This document shows, in pieces, positions 16,431 through 24,397 of a stretch of 54,656 nt of DNA. This stretch comes from Candidatus Gastranaerophilales bacterium. GTDB lineage: Bacteria; Cyanobacteriota; Vampirovibrionia; Gastranaerophilales; Gastranaerophilaceae. The notes below the pieces were generated by a model. The model searched no databases. It worked only from the letters and a program-made list of their open reading frames with translations, and had not been told where the DNA came from. Position 1 is the stretch's first letter, and every line of letters begins with the position of its first letter. The DNA is taken from contig CALURE010000001.1 in assembly GCA_944323095.1 (NCBI GenBank), positions 1 to 54,656 on the forward strand. Direction: 5' to 3'. A program made the position numbers and the translations under genes.

Positions 16431-18530
16431 TTTTGTAATGTCTGTCATTGATGGATCAAGCAGCCTTCTGCCGATTTGCGGGAAATCAATTGAGCAGAGC
16501 ATTTTATTACCATATTTAATCATTTTTTCAACAACACCCTCTCCGTATTTCGGTGTTGAAACTTTATCGCCCGGTTCAAAGGTCTGGTTATTGGGATTTT
16601 TAGTATTTTCTGCAGGGTAAATTGGTATAACAGGAGGATTATTGTCTTCTGTTAAATTATCAAGCGGTTCAGGCTCTAAAATTTCAATATCTTCCTCACC
16701 TGCAAGATTATCTATAAGGTTTAAATCATCTTCTGTCAGTTCATCTTGTTCATCCGGTTCTTCAAAAGATATAGTTTCATCCTGCGGTAATTTTTCATAC
16801 ATTACTCGATCAATATCTTTTGCCGCTTGTTCAACCATTTCGTTATTTTCAATATCTGCCGGAGTTTCAGCAAAATTTGCACCGATATCAGCTTCATCTA
16901 AAGAATAATCAATTTCCGGTTCTTCAAGATTAAGATTGTCATCTTGTTCCGGATTTTCTTCAATAATTATTTCATTTCCCCCGGTTTCCGGTTCTGTTTG
17001 AGGTTCCTCAGGTTCCTCAATTAATACTTGTTCAGGAGTTTCATCAACTATTTCTATATTGTCATCAAGTGATATTAGCTCTGTATCATTATTTCCCTGT
17101 GTGGGTTCTTCCATAATTTCTATGTCAGGGTATTCCACAACCGGTTGTTCTTCTTCTGGCTGAGCCTGTATTTCCTGTTTTTGTTCTTCTTGCTGTTCTG
17201 CAGACTGAATATTTTGTGCTTCCTCTTTTTCTGAAATTTCCGGTTCAGTTTTTACATTATTGTCAGATATTTCATCTGTTTGCGTCGGCTGTTCAATACT
17301 TTCCGGCTGGTTAATATTATTTTCATCTGTTACTATCGTATCTTCAAGTTCTTTAAGTTCAACTATTAAAGGAATATTTTGTGTATGTGCCCCGCAAATT
17401 ATGAATTCTTCCTTATTAAGTTTATTTAAAAATGTATTGTAGCTTGCGAAATCATGCTGTAATGTAAGCGGCTGGAATAATATAATATTTTGTGCAATTT
17501 CTTTTAATTCATGAATATATTTGTATTCGTGCGGGCAGATGATTGTAGTGAATACATTTTCACGTCTTATAAATTTTTTAAGAAGTTTTTTGTCGCTGTT
17601 TGTATTGCTTATTTTGGCAAAAGCATAAATATTTGACTTAATATTGTTCATAGTGTCATAAATGTGTGACATAATCTCTTTTTGCAAAGATGCTCCTATA
17701 TCAGAGATATCTATTACAGTAATATCATTTTTTTCAATTTCAATGCTTAAATTTAGTACATCTTTCAATTCTTCCGCAAAGACATTTTGATCTCTGTATT
17801 TTAAAAGTTTATTTTTAAGCAGAACAAGTTGAGTTATACCTGTTTCTTTGTATTGCTGGTCTACAACACTCAAAAAAGTTTCAAAAGGCAGATAACCTTC
17901 CGGGAGTGTTTTTGTGTACTCCTGAACTTCTATAAAAATATCCTGAATTATTGCTTTGCTTGTGGCATCGACATCTTCAAGTTCATTGTCATAAATAAAA
18001 TTGATAGTGTCGTAGTTGAGCGGAAGTCTAAAGTCTTTTCCGAAAACAATTTTGTTCTCGCTTTCAAACTGGCCTTCTGTGTCGAATATTACAATTTTTT
18101 CGTTAATTTGTTTTACAAAATTATTTATAAGGATAGTAGTATTTTCAAAATTGTCAGAGCATACAAGCAGATTATTGTCAAAAATAGTTTTATCTACTTT
18201 TAAGCTTATATTTTGTTGTGCAAGTTCTCCGAGTATTATCGGAGTTTCAACAGGTATAATATCAAGTAATTCATTTGAAGGGAGTAAAGATACAGCGGAT
18301 TTCAGTGATGGAATTGTACCGTTATAATTTTTTAATATGCCTTCTTGGTTGAATGTAAAAAGTAATTTTACAACTGCAAAGTTTGTTGTATTATCAGCTT
18401 TCACATTCATAACCTGGGCAACGTAGGGAGAATTTTCATCTTCTATTATAACAAATCCGGCAAGTGCAAGATTATCTTTTGCATCATATGCTATCTTTAC
18501 CAGATTGTTCTTAATTTCCAATACCTTCAT
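16422..18530 (-). CDS. HerA-like protein lacking Walker A, with acidic linker and C-terminal Tudor-like domain
   Basis: The 702-residue protein has three parts. Residues 1-90 resemble the HerA N-terminal beta barrel. Residues 98-400 follow the HerA/FtsK ATPase order (LGELAQQNISL, then the P-loop site, then IVIFDTEGQF where HerA has a Walker B-like aspartate), but the P-loop site reads VCSDNFENTTIL with no GKS/T. Residues about 405-645 are a Glu/Asp/Pro/Gln-rich disordered linker. From 649 a small beta domain FEPGDKVSTPKYGEGVV resembles the C-terminal Tudor/KOW domain of PcrA/UvrD, which binds RNA polymerase. It is therefore likely a non-catalytic scaffold linked to transcription or DNA. Start ATG has GAGG 8 bp upstream. 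Family assignment is by eye only. Confidence 0.6.
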   Translation of the reverse strand: MKVLEIKNNLVKIAYDAKDNLALAGFVIIEDENSPYVAQVMNVKADNTTNFAVVKLLFTFNQEGILKNYNGTIPSLKSAVSLLPSNELLDIIPVETPIILGELAQQNISLKVDKTIFDNNLLVCSDNFENTTILINNFVKQINEKIVIFDTEGQFESENKIVFGKDFRLPLNYDTINFIYDNELEDVDATSKAIIQDIFIEVQEYTKTLPEGYLPFETFLSVVDQQYKETGITQLVLLKNKLLKYRDQNVFAEELKDVLNLSIEIEKNDITVIDISDIGASLQKEIMSHIYDTMNNIKSNIYAFAKISNTNSDKKLLKKFIRRENVFTTIICPHEYKYIHELKEIAQNIILFQPLTLQHDFASYNTFLNKLNKEEFIICGAHTQNIPLIVELKELEDTIVTDENNINQPESIEQPTQTDEISDNNVKTEPEISEKEEAQNIQSAEQQEEQKQEIQAQPEEEQPVVEYPDIEIMEEPTQGNNDTELISLDDNIEIVDETPEQVLIEEPEEPQTEPETGGNEIIIEENPEQDDNLNLEEPEIDYSLDEADIGANFAETPADIENNEMVEQAAKDIDRVMYEKLPQDETISFEEPDEQDELTEDDLNLIDNLAGEEDIEILEPEPLDNLTEDNNPPVIPIYPAENTKNPNNQTFEPGDKVSTPKYGEGVVEKMIKYGNKMLCSIDFPQIGRRLLDPSMTDITKLS

Positions 18531-18570
18531 CTAATCTTCCTCACTTTTAGTATATTCTACCATAAACATG

Positions 18571-19146
18571 CTATTTTTGTAATATGTCTTGAAGTTTATT
18601 GTAAATTTCAATAGTTAAAATGCATATTTTCAAATCTCTTTTTACAAGACTTTTGATAGTTTCCTTATAACACACCAGTAAAGCTTTATCTATCCCGTTT
18701 TCGTCATTCAGTATATTTTTAATTTTATTTGAATAATCTTTGTCTCTGGTGTTTGGCTCTATTTTGTCAGCAAGAAATATTATTTTTTCAAATTCACTCA
18801 TATCCATTCTGCCGAGGGTGTGCCATCTTATCGCAGATAATATTTCTTTATCTGTAATATTAAATTGTTTTTCGGCAATATACGCGCTTACCGGTGCATG
18901 CAGTGTTTTATAATTCAGCATTTCGCATTCTTCGACATGCAGATGTCGGCGAATAATTTCAAGAAGTTTTTCATTTGAAAAGCATTTCGCACAATCATGT
19001 AAAAGTCCTGCAAGATAAGCTTTTTCTTCGTCTAAATTAAATTTTTGGGCAAGCTCTTTAGCGCATTGTGCTGTGCCGAGAGTGTGAAGGTATCTTTCTT
19101 CATTCAAATTTTCTTTAAGCCATTTTAATATTTCTATATAATCCAT
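18571..19146 (-). CDS. yqeK: HD-domain hydrolase YqeK (symmetrical Ap4A hydrolase)
   Basis: YqeK proteins cleave diadenosine tetraphosphate to two ADP. The 191-residue protein has an HD-domain: RYLHTLG with the first His, GLLHDCAK with the metal-binding His-Asp (residues 50-51), THAPVSA-like LHAPVSAYI, and ADKIEPNTRD at the usual YqeK position. It overlaps the end of nadD by 32 bp; nadD-yqeK is a standard pair in Gram-positive and related genomes. Bases 18935-18988, encoding FSNEKLLEIIRRHLHV and a few more residues, are duplicated at 49329-49382. Confidence 0.92.
   Translation of the reverse strand: MDYIEILKWLKENLNEERYLHTLGTAQCAKELAQKFNLDEEKAYLAGLLHDCAKCFSNEKLLEIIRRHLHVEECEMLNYKTLHAPVSAYIAEKQFNITDKEILSAIRWHTLGRMDMSEFEKIIFLADKIEPNTRDKDYSNKIKNILNDENGIDKALLVCYKETIKSLVKRDLKICILTIEIYNKLQDILQK
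18935..18988. repeat. 54-bp sequence inside yqeK, duplicated at 49329-49382 (copy A)
   Basis: These 54 bases match 49329-49382 on the same strand with a single difference (A at 18952 versus G). This copy is in frame in a conserved part of yqeK (between the HD motif and the HAPVSA block), so it is the original; the other copy is intergenic. Confidence 0.9.
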
Positions 19147-19711
19147 TTTTGTAAATATAGTCCTCTACTTCTTCCGGAACAAGATTTTTAATTGATTTGC
19201 CATTGCTTATATTCTCTCTTATTTTAGTTGATGAAATGTCAACAAAAGGCATACCGGTAAATTCAAAGTTATAACCTTTGTCCTTTAAATTCTCTAAATT
19301 CACTTTATTATTTTCCCGTATAAATACAATAAAATCAACCAGTTTTTTTAATTTATCAGTTTCATACCAGGTTTCAATTTTTTCAAATGCATCAGTGCCG
19401 ATTATAAAATGGATTTTGCCGTTAATATTATACTTTTGCCTTAGCGCTGATACAGTCAGGTAAGAATAAGATTTACCTTCATGTTTAAATTCAATGTCGG
19501 AAATCTCAAATTTAGGATTATTCTGAATTGCAAGCTTAACCATATTGTACCTGTGCCGGCACATATCGGGCATATAATCTTTATGGGGCGGTTTGTATGC
19601 AGGTATAAATATTATCTTATCAAACCTGTATTTTTCTAATATATATTCTGCCATTTTCATATGTGCATTATGAATAGGGTTAAAAGTCCCTGAAAAAATA
19701 CATATTTTCAT
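19115..19711 (-). CDS. nadD: Nicotinate-nucleotide adenylyltransferase
   Basis: Adenylates nicotinate mononucleotide in NAD synthesis. The 198-residue protein has the nucleotidyltransferase motif FSGTFNPIHNAHM (residues 6-18, the GxFxPxHxxH type) and the C-terminal ISSTKIREN motif (about 162-170) that binds ATP phosphates. PPHK near residue 41 is typical of NadD. Length is normal. It is upstream of and overlaps yqeK. It starts about 25 bp from a terminator-like hairpin of the preceding minus-strand small gene. Confidence 0.95.
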   Translation of the reverse strand: MKICIFSGTFNPIHNAHMKMAEYILEKYRFDKIIFIPAYKPPHKDYMPDMCRHRYNMVKLAIQNNPKFEISDIEFKHEGKSYSYLTVSALRQKYNINGKIHFIIGTDAFEKIETWYETDKLKKLVDFIVFIRENNKVNLENLKDKGYNFEFTGMPFVDISSTKIRENISNGKSIKNLVPEEVEDYIYKNGLYRNIKMA

Positions 19712-19727
19712 AAAGATATTTTAACAT

Positions 19728-19755
19728 AATAAAAAGCAGAACCGCAGTTCTGCCA
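19728..19755 (-). terminator. Intrinsic terminator of the 54-aa small gene
   Basis: A 7-bp stem GCAGAAC/GTTCTGC (19736-19753) with a 4-base loop is followed on the minus strand by five T. It sits downstream of the small gene at 19800-19964 and upstream of nadD. Confidence 0.6.
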
Positions 19756-19799
19756 AGTAAAAAATTTGTAGGGGAAAAATTAATTGGAGTTATAGTGTA

Positions 19800-19964
19800 T
19801 TAAAGTAAGTGTAAAGCTTGTTTGTTTGCCATTGCAATAAAGTTCATCTGCGCAAACAATAATTCCGATCTGTCCTCAAAGGGCTGATTATTATTGACAG
19901 TAACTTGATTTTCGTACATGTCTTTTAACTTGTCATCAATTTTTTTCAAATTTGCAACAGCCAT
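19800..19964 (-). CDS. Small hypothetical protein, 54 residues
   Basis: A short frame begins with ATG at 19964, preceded by GAGAGG about 8 bp upstream, and ends TAA at 19800-19802. The product starts MAVANLKKIDDKLKDMYENQ and ends FIAMANKQALHLL; it looks mostly helical with charged N-terminal and hydrophobic C-terminal halves (LLFAQMNFIAMA). It has its own terminator downstream and an AT-rich promoter-like region upstream that shares an ATATATACTTTATATATA stretch with 39757-39775. No family is recognised. The gene occupies the only otherwise empty 400-bp stretch here, which supports it being real. Confidence 0.6.
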   Translation of the reverse strand: MAVANLKKIDDKLKDMYENQVTVNNNQPFEDRSELLFAQMNFIAMANKQALHLL

Positions 19965-20046
19965 TTTTTGCCTCTCATTCTTCTTATTTATTTCTTATGT
20001 ATATATAAAGTATATATAATTTTTTGAATTTCACTTTTTAAATAAC

Positions 20047-20075
20047 TTGTTACAATTCTTAATATATGAAATAAT
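20047..20075 (+). promoter_or_regulatory. Promoter of the 680-aa hypothetical gene
   Basis: TTGTTA (20047-20052), 17-bp spacer, AATAAT (20070-20075) preceded by TGA (extended -10). It would give a leader of about 53 nt containing the AGGA ribosome site before the ATG at 20135. Confidence 0.5.
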
Positions 20076-20134
20076 ATGGCAATATTTTCCCTAAGTTTGT
20101 TTTTATATTTATATAGGGGAAAATAGGAAATTCT

Positions 20135-22177
20135 ATGCTTGAGAATAATGTGAATAATAACCCATATAAAATGCAGTTTCAGGCAATGTCGCCCCAGCTG
20201 GCCGGACAGCAGCAGGTTCCAATGCAGGCAGTTAACCCTGAACTATTGAAACCTAATGTTCAGGATAGTTATGTAGCAAACAGGGCTAAGGCATCTGAAG
20301 ACAATAATCCTTTTGCTGTACTCGGGGTAGGAGCTGCTGTCTGGTACGCATTAGCTCAGGCTATGGATAAATTTAACCCGAAATGTGCAGGTGATTACGA
20401 GACTTCTGCACTCGGGAAAATAGGCGGTTTCGGGGATAAAATATCAACAGACACTTATGTAGGAAGAAAATTTGAGACCTTCTGCAATTGGTTTAAGAAA
20501 AAATTTACAAATCTTTCCGGTAAAAGCAAGATTGCATACACTTTGCAAAATCATGCAACAAGACCGGAATGGTCTTTTGCTAAAGTTCCAGGTGCGGGTG
20601 TTCACGGATTTTTAGCTTCTGATACTGAGCAGGTGTTTGAAGAATTTTTAAAACCTATTGTAAATCGTCAAAGAAAGTTTTCTAAGCCCTATAATGCTTA
20701 TCAAAAACTCGAGCAATACGGGGTTTCTCAAAAATATATTGATGATTTTATAAAAAATTTGGCAGGTAAAACTTTTGAGGAAAAATCTCTGGCTTTACAG
20801 ATGGAAGAATTAAAGCTTTTAGGAGTTTCAAACTCTCAGGCACAAAGCATTTATTCTTCTAAAGGAATGTCAGGATTGGCTGATCTGGCTAAAGAATTAA
20901 AAATTAAAAAGCTCGGGTTTGATTCTTTAGAACACTATAACTCTTTAAAAGGCAAATTTTTAGATCACCCTGATGAAGTTATGAAGGCTCTTGAAAAAGC
21001 TGATAAAAACAAAATTAAATTTTCAATATGGCGTGGCAAAAGCAAAGCCGGACGTAATTTAAAAGGCAGAATTGTTGATCCTTCCGAATATCTTAATAAA
21101 TATAAAGCTGTCTTAGGAAAAGGAAATAAGACGGCTCTTGGAAGATTTTTGCCAAAACTTTCTGCATGGTTTTTAGAAGGTACTACTAACAGATTTGCAG
21201 GCGGTAAATTAGCTGTTGCAATGCAGGCATTTATTTTTGCGGATATGTTTATAAGTACCTGGAAAGCGCCGAAAGGTGAAAAAGGCAAGACTTTAGCAGA
21301 AAGGTTTGTAAATGACTTTACATACTTCCTTGCTATGACGGCCGGTATTATCGGTATGCATAAAATCGGCGGTTTTAAATATGCAGGTCTTGATAAAGCA
21401 GGTGTAGAAAATTATCGCAAACTTTTAAAAGAATTTAACCAGAATGTAAAAGACGGTAAGCTAAATACAAAAGAAGCTTATAAAAAGGCTTCAAAAGCAC
21501 TGAATGAAGCTTTAGGAACTAAAAATATTAAAAATCCGATAACTAAGCTCCTTCAAAAAATCGGTAAATTTATAAATATCGGTAATGAAAGAAAACTCTC
21601 GTACCGTTCAACAAGCAAATATAATCTGAATTTCTTAAGAAAACTTGCAAACGGCAACATAATAGGTGTTCCGATGAGAATAGTAATACCGATGTTCATT
21701 ATATCTCCATTCCTTGCAAAATGGGCTACAAAGTGCTGTCATGCAATTTTTGGAAAGCCGACAAAATCAGTTCTCGATGAGGACAAAGAGCCTGAAGCTA
21801 CACCTTCTCAGACCGCCCAGCTTCCGCCGCAGCTCCAGCAGCCGATGCAAGCTGGCCAAAATCCTCAGACACAGATAAATACAACTTCAACCACTACGTC
21901 GTCATATAATAATAGCCAGCAGCCGATGCAGTACAGTCAGTCTAATTTATTGAATAAATACAGAAATGGCAGTGGAGCTTTCTCAACTACCGCACAAAAT
22001 ACTCAAAGTATGCCGGCTCAAAATAATTCAAAACCTGCTGAACCTGTAAGAACATATATACCTTCGCCGGTTGGGGTTCAACTGACAAATAAGGAAGATA
22101 CTGCACCGGTTGATGATGTATTGAGACGCGCGGATTTAGCGGAACAGCAGGCTTTGCAGACGCTTAAAATGAATTAG
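20135..22177 (+). CDS. Large lineage-specific hypothetical protein with hydrophobic segments and Pro/Gln-rich tail
   Basis: I do not recognise a described family. The 680-residue protein starts with a Gln/Asn/Pro-rich stretch, then a hydrophobic patch FAVLGVGAAVWYALAQ (about 59-74). A long basic helical middle follows. Hydrophobic stretches lie near 350-375 (LAVAMQAFIFADMFIS), 395-405 and 535-560 (GVPMRIVIPMFIISPF). After ...KWATKCCHAIFGKPTKS the C-terminal 110 residues are Gln/Pro/Ser/Thr-rich and probably disordered. The layout (helical body, membrane-like segment, GK-S/T, then Q/P-rich tail) resembles the proteins at 44591-45925 and 46041-46949. No signal peptide. It may associate with or insert into membranes. 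Strong translation start: AGGA upstream of the ATG. Confidence 0.75.
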   Translation: MLENNVNNNPYKMQFQAMSPQLAGQQQVPMQAVNPELLKPNVQDSYVANRAKASEDNNPFAVLGVGAAVWYALAQAMDKFNPKCAGDYETSALGKIGGFGDKISTDTYVGRKFETFCNWFKKKFTNLSGKSKIAYTLQNHATRPEWSFAKVPGAGVHGFLASDTEQVFEEFLKPIVNRQRKFSKPYNAYQKLEQYGVSQKYIDDFIKNLAGKTFEEKSLALQMEELKLLGVSNSQAQSIYSSKGMSGLADLAKELKIKKLGFDSLEHYNSLKGKFLDHPDEVMKALEKADKNKIKFSIWRGKSKAGRNLKGRIVDPSEYLNKYKAVLGKGNKTALGRFLPKLSAWFLEGTTNRFAGGKLAVAMQAFIFADMFISTWKAPKGEKGKTLAERFVNDFTYFLAMTAGIIGMHKIGGFKYAGLDKAGVENYRKLLKEFNQNVKDGKLNTKEAYKKASKALNEALGTKNIKNPITKLLQKIGKFINIGNERKLSYRSTSKYNLNFLRKLANGNIIGVPMRIVIPMFIISPFLAKWATKCCHAIFGKPTKSVLDEDKEPEATPSQTAQLPPQLQQPMQAGQNPQTQINTTSTTTSSYNNSQQPMQYSQSNLLNKYRNGSGAFSTTAQNTQSMPAQNNSKPAEPVRTYIPSPVGVQLTNKEDTAPVDDVLRRADLAEQQALQTLKMN

Positions 22178-22204
22178 CATGTTGTTTATATGGATTTATA
22201 TATA

Positions 22205-22233
22205 TTGCCATATTTTAACAGGCATGGTATAAT
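22205..22233 (+). promoter_or_regulatory. Promoter of the 229-aa membrane protein gene
   Basis: TTGCCA (22205-22210), 17-bp spacer, TATAAT (22228-22233) with an extended TGG before it. A leader of about 12 nt holds the GGGAGG ribosome site. This is a near-consensus sigma70 promoter. Confidence 0.75.
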
Positions 22234-22251
22234 TTATTTAAGGGAGGGTTT

Positions 22252-22941
22252 ATGACAGCGGCATTTGATTTTAAAACGTTTGCACAGGATTTGACAAAGC
22301 AGGCAGAAACAAGTTTTCCTGATGATATTGCTCTTGAGCATAAAAAAGAATTTCTTGAACGTATTTATAATTTTACTTATATCGCAGGAGAAGCTTTTTC
22401 TAATGATGATACGATCGAAAATTCTGAAACCGCAAAACTTTTAACCCAGCTTATTTCGGAGTGGACTTTTCACAAGTATATTGATTTATTGCGTTCAGAT
22501 ATTCCTGAGATGTATCATGAAAGTATCCTTCAAAAACTTGCTTATGTAGCGTTTGAGATGGGTAAAGAGGCAGAACTTGGTAAATTGTCACAGGAACAAA
22601 TGCTTATGCTTGTTGAGCTTCAGGTTAAAAAAGCTTTTGAAAGGGCATGTAAAAATCTTATGGTGAACGGAAAAATATCTCCTGAAACTTACAGTAAGGC
22701 CTTAAATCTTTCAAATATTGATGATTATTCAAATAAACTCTGCCATAATGTAAAAATATATAAAAGGTCTAAAAGTACTTTTAAATACACTTTAACTGCC
22801 CTTGGATTCGGGCTTGTAACCCTTCTTGCAAATGTATTATATCCTGATTCATTAAATCTGGTTGTTATAAATACTGTTGCAATTATAGTTCTGTCAATGT
22901 ATGCAGGGTTTTATATCGGAGTAAATAAATTTTCTAGATAA
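22252..22941 (+). CDS. Hypothetical protein with two C-terminal membrane segments
   Basis: The 229-residue protein has a soluble, helical, acidic N-terminal part (about 1-180; KEFLERIYNFTYIAGEAF, QEQMLMLVELQVKKAFERA) and two hydrophobic helices at the C-terminus (YTLTALGFGLVTLLANVLY and VVINTVAIIVLSMYAGFYI) with a short loop, so the N-terminal part should face the cytoplasm. It has its own near-consensus promoter and a strong GGGAGG ribosome site. It precedes the 6S RNA gene. No family recognised. Confidence 0.7.
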   Translation: MTAAFDFKTFAQDLTKQAETSFPDDIALEHKKEFLERIYNFTYIAGEAFSNDDTIENSETAKLLTQLISEWTFHKYIDLLRSDIPEMYHESILQKLAYVAFEMGKEAELGKLSQEQMLMLVELQVKKAFERACKNLMVNGKISPETYSKALNLSNIDDYSNKLCHNVKIYKRSKSTFKYTLTALGFGLVTLLANVLYPDSLNLVVINTVAIIVLSMYAGFYIGVNKFSR

Positions 22942-22956
22942 TATGTATGAGCAATA

Positions 22957-22985
22957 TTGTATTTGCTAACAGATTATGATATAAT
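22957..22985 (+). promoter_or_regulatory. Promoter of the 6S-like RNA
   Basis: TTGTAT (22957-22962), 17-bp spacer, TATAAT (22980-22985) with a perfect extended TGA before it. Predicted start about 22992, two bases before the closing stem of the RNA begins. Confidence 0.75.
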
Positions 22986-22991
22986 ATTATC

Positions 22992-23170
22992 AGCTCTGTA
23001 CGGGTGCTCATTTTGTTCCTACATTTATTTTAAAAGGGAGAATTGACTCCGTCAGGATGTGAAGTAGACCCGCCGATTATTAATAATCGCCAGCGGGAAA
23101 CGGATAATCCGGGGCATTCACCCACCTGCGAGACCACGCAGGCAACAAAATCACATTCGTGCAGGGCTTT
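22992..23170 (+). ncRNA. ssrS: Probable 6S RNA
   Basis: The 179-nt stretch has no reading frame but folds as a long rod. Bases 22994-23006 pair with 23154-23166 over 13 bp (including G-U pairs), and 23011-23017 pair with 23144-23150 over 7 bp. A large unpaired region follows on the 5' side (about 23018-23045), and the 3' side has CATTCACC then the hairpin CCTGCG-AGACCA-CGCAGG (23125-23142). An apical arm contains CCCGC/GCGGG (23069-23097). A closing stem, central bubble and CAUUCACC-plus-hairpin on the 3' strand are the hallmarks of 6S RNA, which sequesters housekeeping RNA polymerase. The closing stem plus the following T run can act as terminator. Sequence similarity was judged from memory only. 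Confidence 0.72.
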
Positions 23171-23174
23171 TTTA

Positions 23175-23203
23175 TTGCTTATTTCTGTCTAATATGTTAC
23201 AAT
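23175..23203 (+). promoter_or_regulatory. Leaderless promoter of the CpaE-like gene
   Basis: TTGCTT (23175-23180), 17-bp spacer, TACAAT (23198-23203) with extended TGT. The -10 ends 6 bp before the ATG at 23210 and there is no ribosome site, so transcription should start at or beside the start codon. The -35 begins just after the 6S RNA T run. Confidence 0.7.
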
Positions 23204-23209
23204 TTGAGT

Positions 23210-24397
23210 ATGAATAAGAAAATTTCAGTAATTGTTGTTTGTGAAGATAATTCTTTGACAGAGCTTTTAAAACGATATATCAATGATTCGGATAATTTCT
23301 TTTTTCTTGCTTCTGTTTCTGATTTTTCAAAGGCTTATGATGCAGTAAAAGAACTTTCAAAATCTCTGGTTATAGTTGATATGTCCGATTATCAGGAGCA
23401 GGCTTTAAATTTTATAAACAGGACAAAAACTGATTTTCCGGAAATGAAAGTAATAGCATTCTCTGATAAACCTGATGTTGAACTTGCCGTACGGACAATG
23501 AGGATGGGGGCATCAGACCTTTTATCCCTGCCGTTAATAAAAGATGAATTTTATTCTTCAATAAGTCGTATATATGATGATTTGACTGGACAAACAAAGG
23601 AAAAAACGAAGTGCAGAATTATAACCGTTTATTCAAATAAAGGCGGTGCCGGAAAAACTTCTGTTGCTTCAAATCTTGCTTATGAGCTTGCAAGAATTAC
23701 AAAAGAAAATGTTGCTTTAATAGATTTAAATTTTCAGCTCGGTGATGTTGCACCTTTCTTTGACTTGAATCCGTCTTTTAATATTTCGTATATGCTACAA
23801 AATTCTGATAAAATAAACGGAGATTTTTTGATTTCAACGCTTGAAAAATATAAGGATACAAGTTTATATATACTTGCAGATCCTCCGTCTTATGCGCAGA
23901 CAGAAAATATTTCTTCAAAAGACATAACTAAACTTTTTAAGATATTGCGAAATACATTTTCTTATATTGTTGTTGATACATCCGGAGGCTTTGACAGCAT
24001 TTCTCTGACAGCTTTAGAAAATTCTGATTTAGTTTTTCTTGTAACCATTGTAAATCTTCCGGCATTAAGAAATTGTCAGAGATGTATGGAATTATTAGAA
24101 AAATCCGGTATTGATGCTGACAGAATTCAGGTTTTGATAAATCGCTATATGGAAAATGATGAGATTTCGTCCGGTGATGTAGAAGAAGTTCTGGGTAAAA
24201 AATTATATTGGAAAATTCCGAATAATTATTTTACCATGATGACTGCTATAAACAGCGGTATTCCTGTTTCTGCTGTTAATCCGGATTCAAATGTCGCAAT
24301 AAGTTATAAAAATTTGGCTTTGCTTGTATCGGATAATGTTTACAGACAAAAATTTGACAGAAAAACGGAAGGATATAAAAATGTTGCAGAGCAGTAA
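23210..24397 (+). CDS. CpaE/TadZ-like protein (receiver-like domain plus ParA/MinD-type ATPase)
   Basis: The 395-residue protein has an N-terminal receiver-like domain (about 1-125) with LVIVDMSDYQ at the phospho-acceptor strand and a C-terminal deviant-Walker ATPase starting at VYSNKGGAGKTSVASNLA. LIDLNFQLGDVAPFFDL follows (Walker A', CpaE style), then YIVVDTSGGFDSISL (Walker B). CpaE/TadZ proteins localise tight-adherence pili or Flp assembly at cell poles. I chose the ATG at 23210; the longer frame from a GTG at 23159 would run through the 6S terminator. It overlaps the CpaF-like gene by 17 bp. No other tad genes are adjacent. Confidence 0.82.
   Translation: MNKKISVIVVCEDNSLTELLKRYINDSDNFFFLASVSDFSKAYDAVKELSKSLVIVDMSDYQEQALNFINRTKTDFPEMKVIAFSDKPDVELAVRTMRMGASDLLSLPLIKDEFYSSISRIYDDLTGQTKEKTKCRIITVYSNKGGAGKTSVASNLAYELARITKENVALIDLNFQLGDVAPFFDLNPSFNISYMLQNSDKINGDFLISTLEKYKDTSLYILADPPSYAQTENISSKDITKLFKILRNTFSYIVVDTSGGFDSISLTALENSDLVFLVTIVNLPALRNCQRCMELLEKSGIDADRIQVLINRYMENDEISSGDVEEVLGKKLYWKIPNNYFTMMTAINSGIPVSAVNPDSNVAISYKNLALLVSDNVYRQKFDRKTEGYKNVAEQ

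Noticed and set aside
16438..18327. Several plus-strand ORFs opposite the HerA-like gene
   Set aside because: They are Ser- or Phe-rich shadows of the acidic linker on the other strand, with no ribosome sites.
22990..23170. Cobalamin riboswitch or SRP RNA
   Set aside because: GTCAGGATG and GAGACC fragments recall these RNAs, but the cobalamin box AGCCAGGAGACC and the SRP loop GGAAGGAAGCAG are absent, and the rod-with-bubble fold with its own promoter fits 6S better.
23159..23209. Upstream GTG start for the CpaE-like gene
   Set aside because: It would start in the 6S closing stem and T run; the promoter -10 immediately precedes the ATG at 23210.
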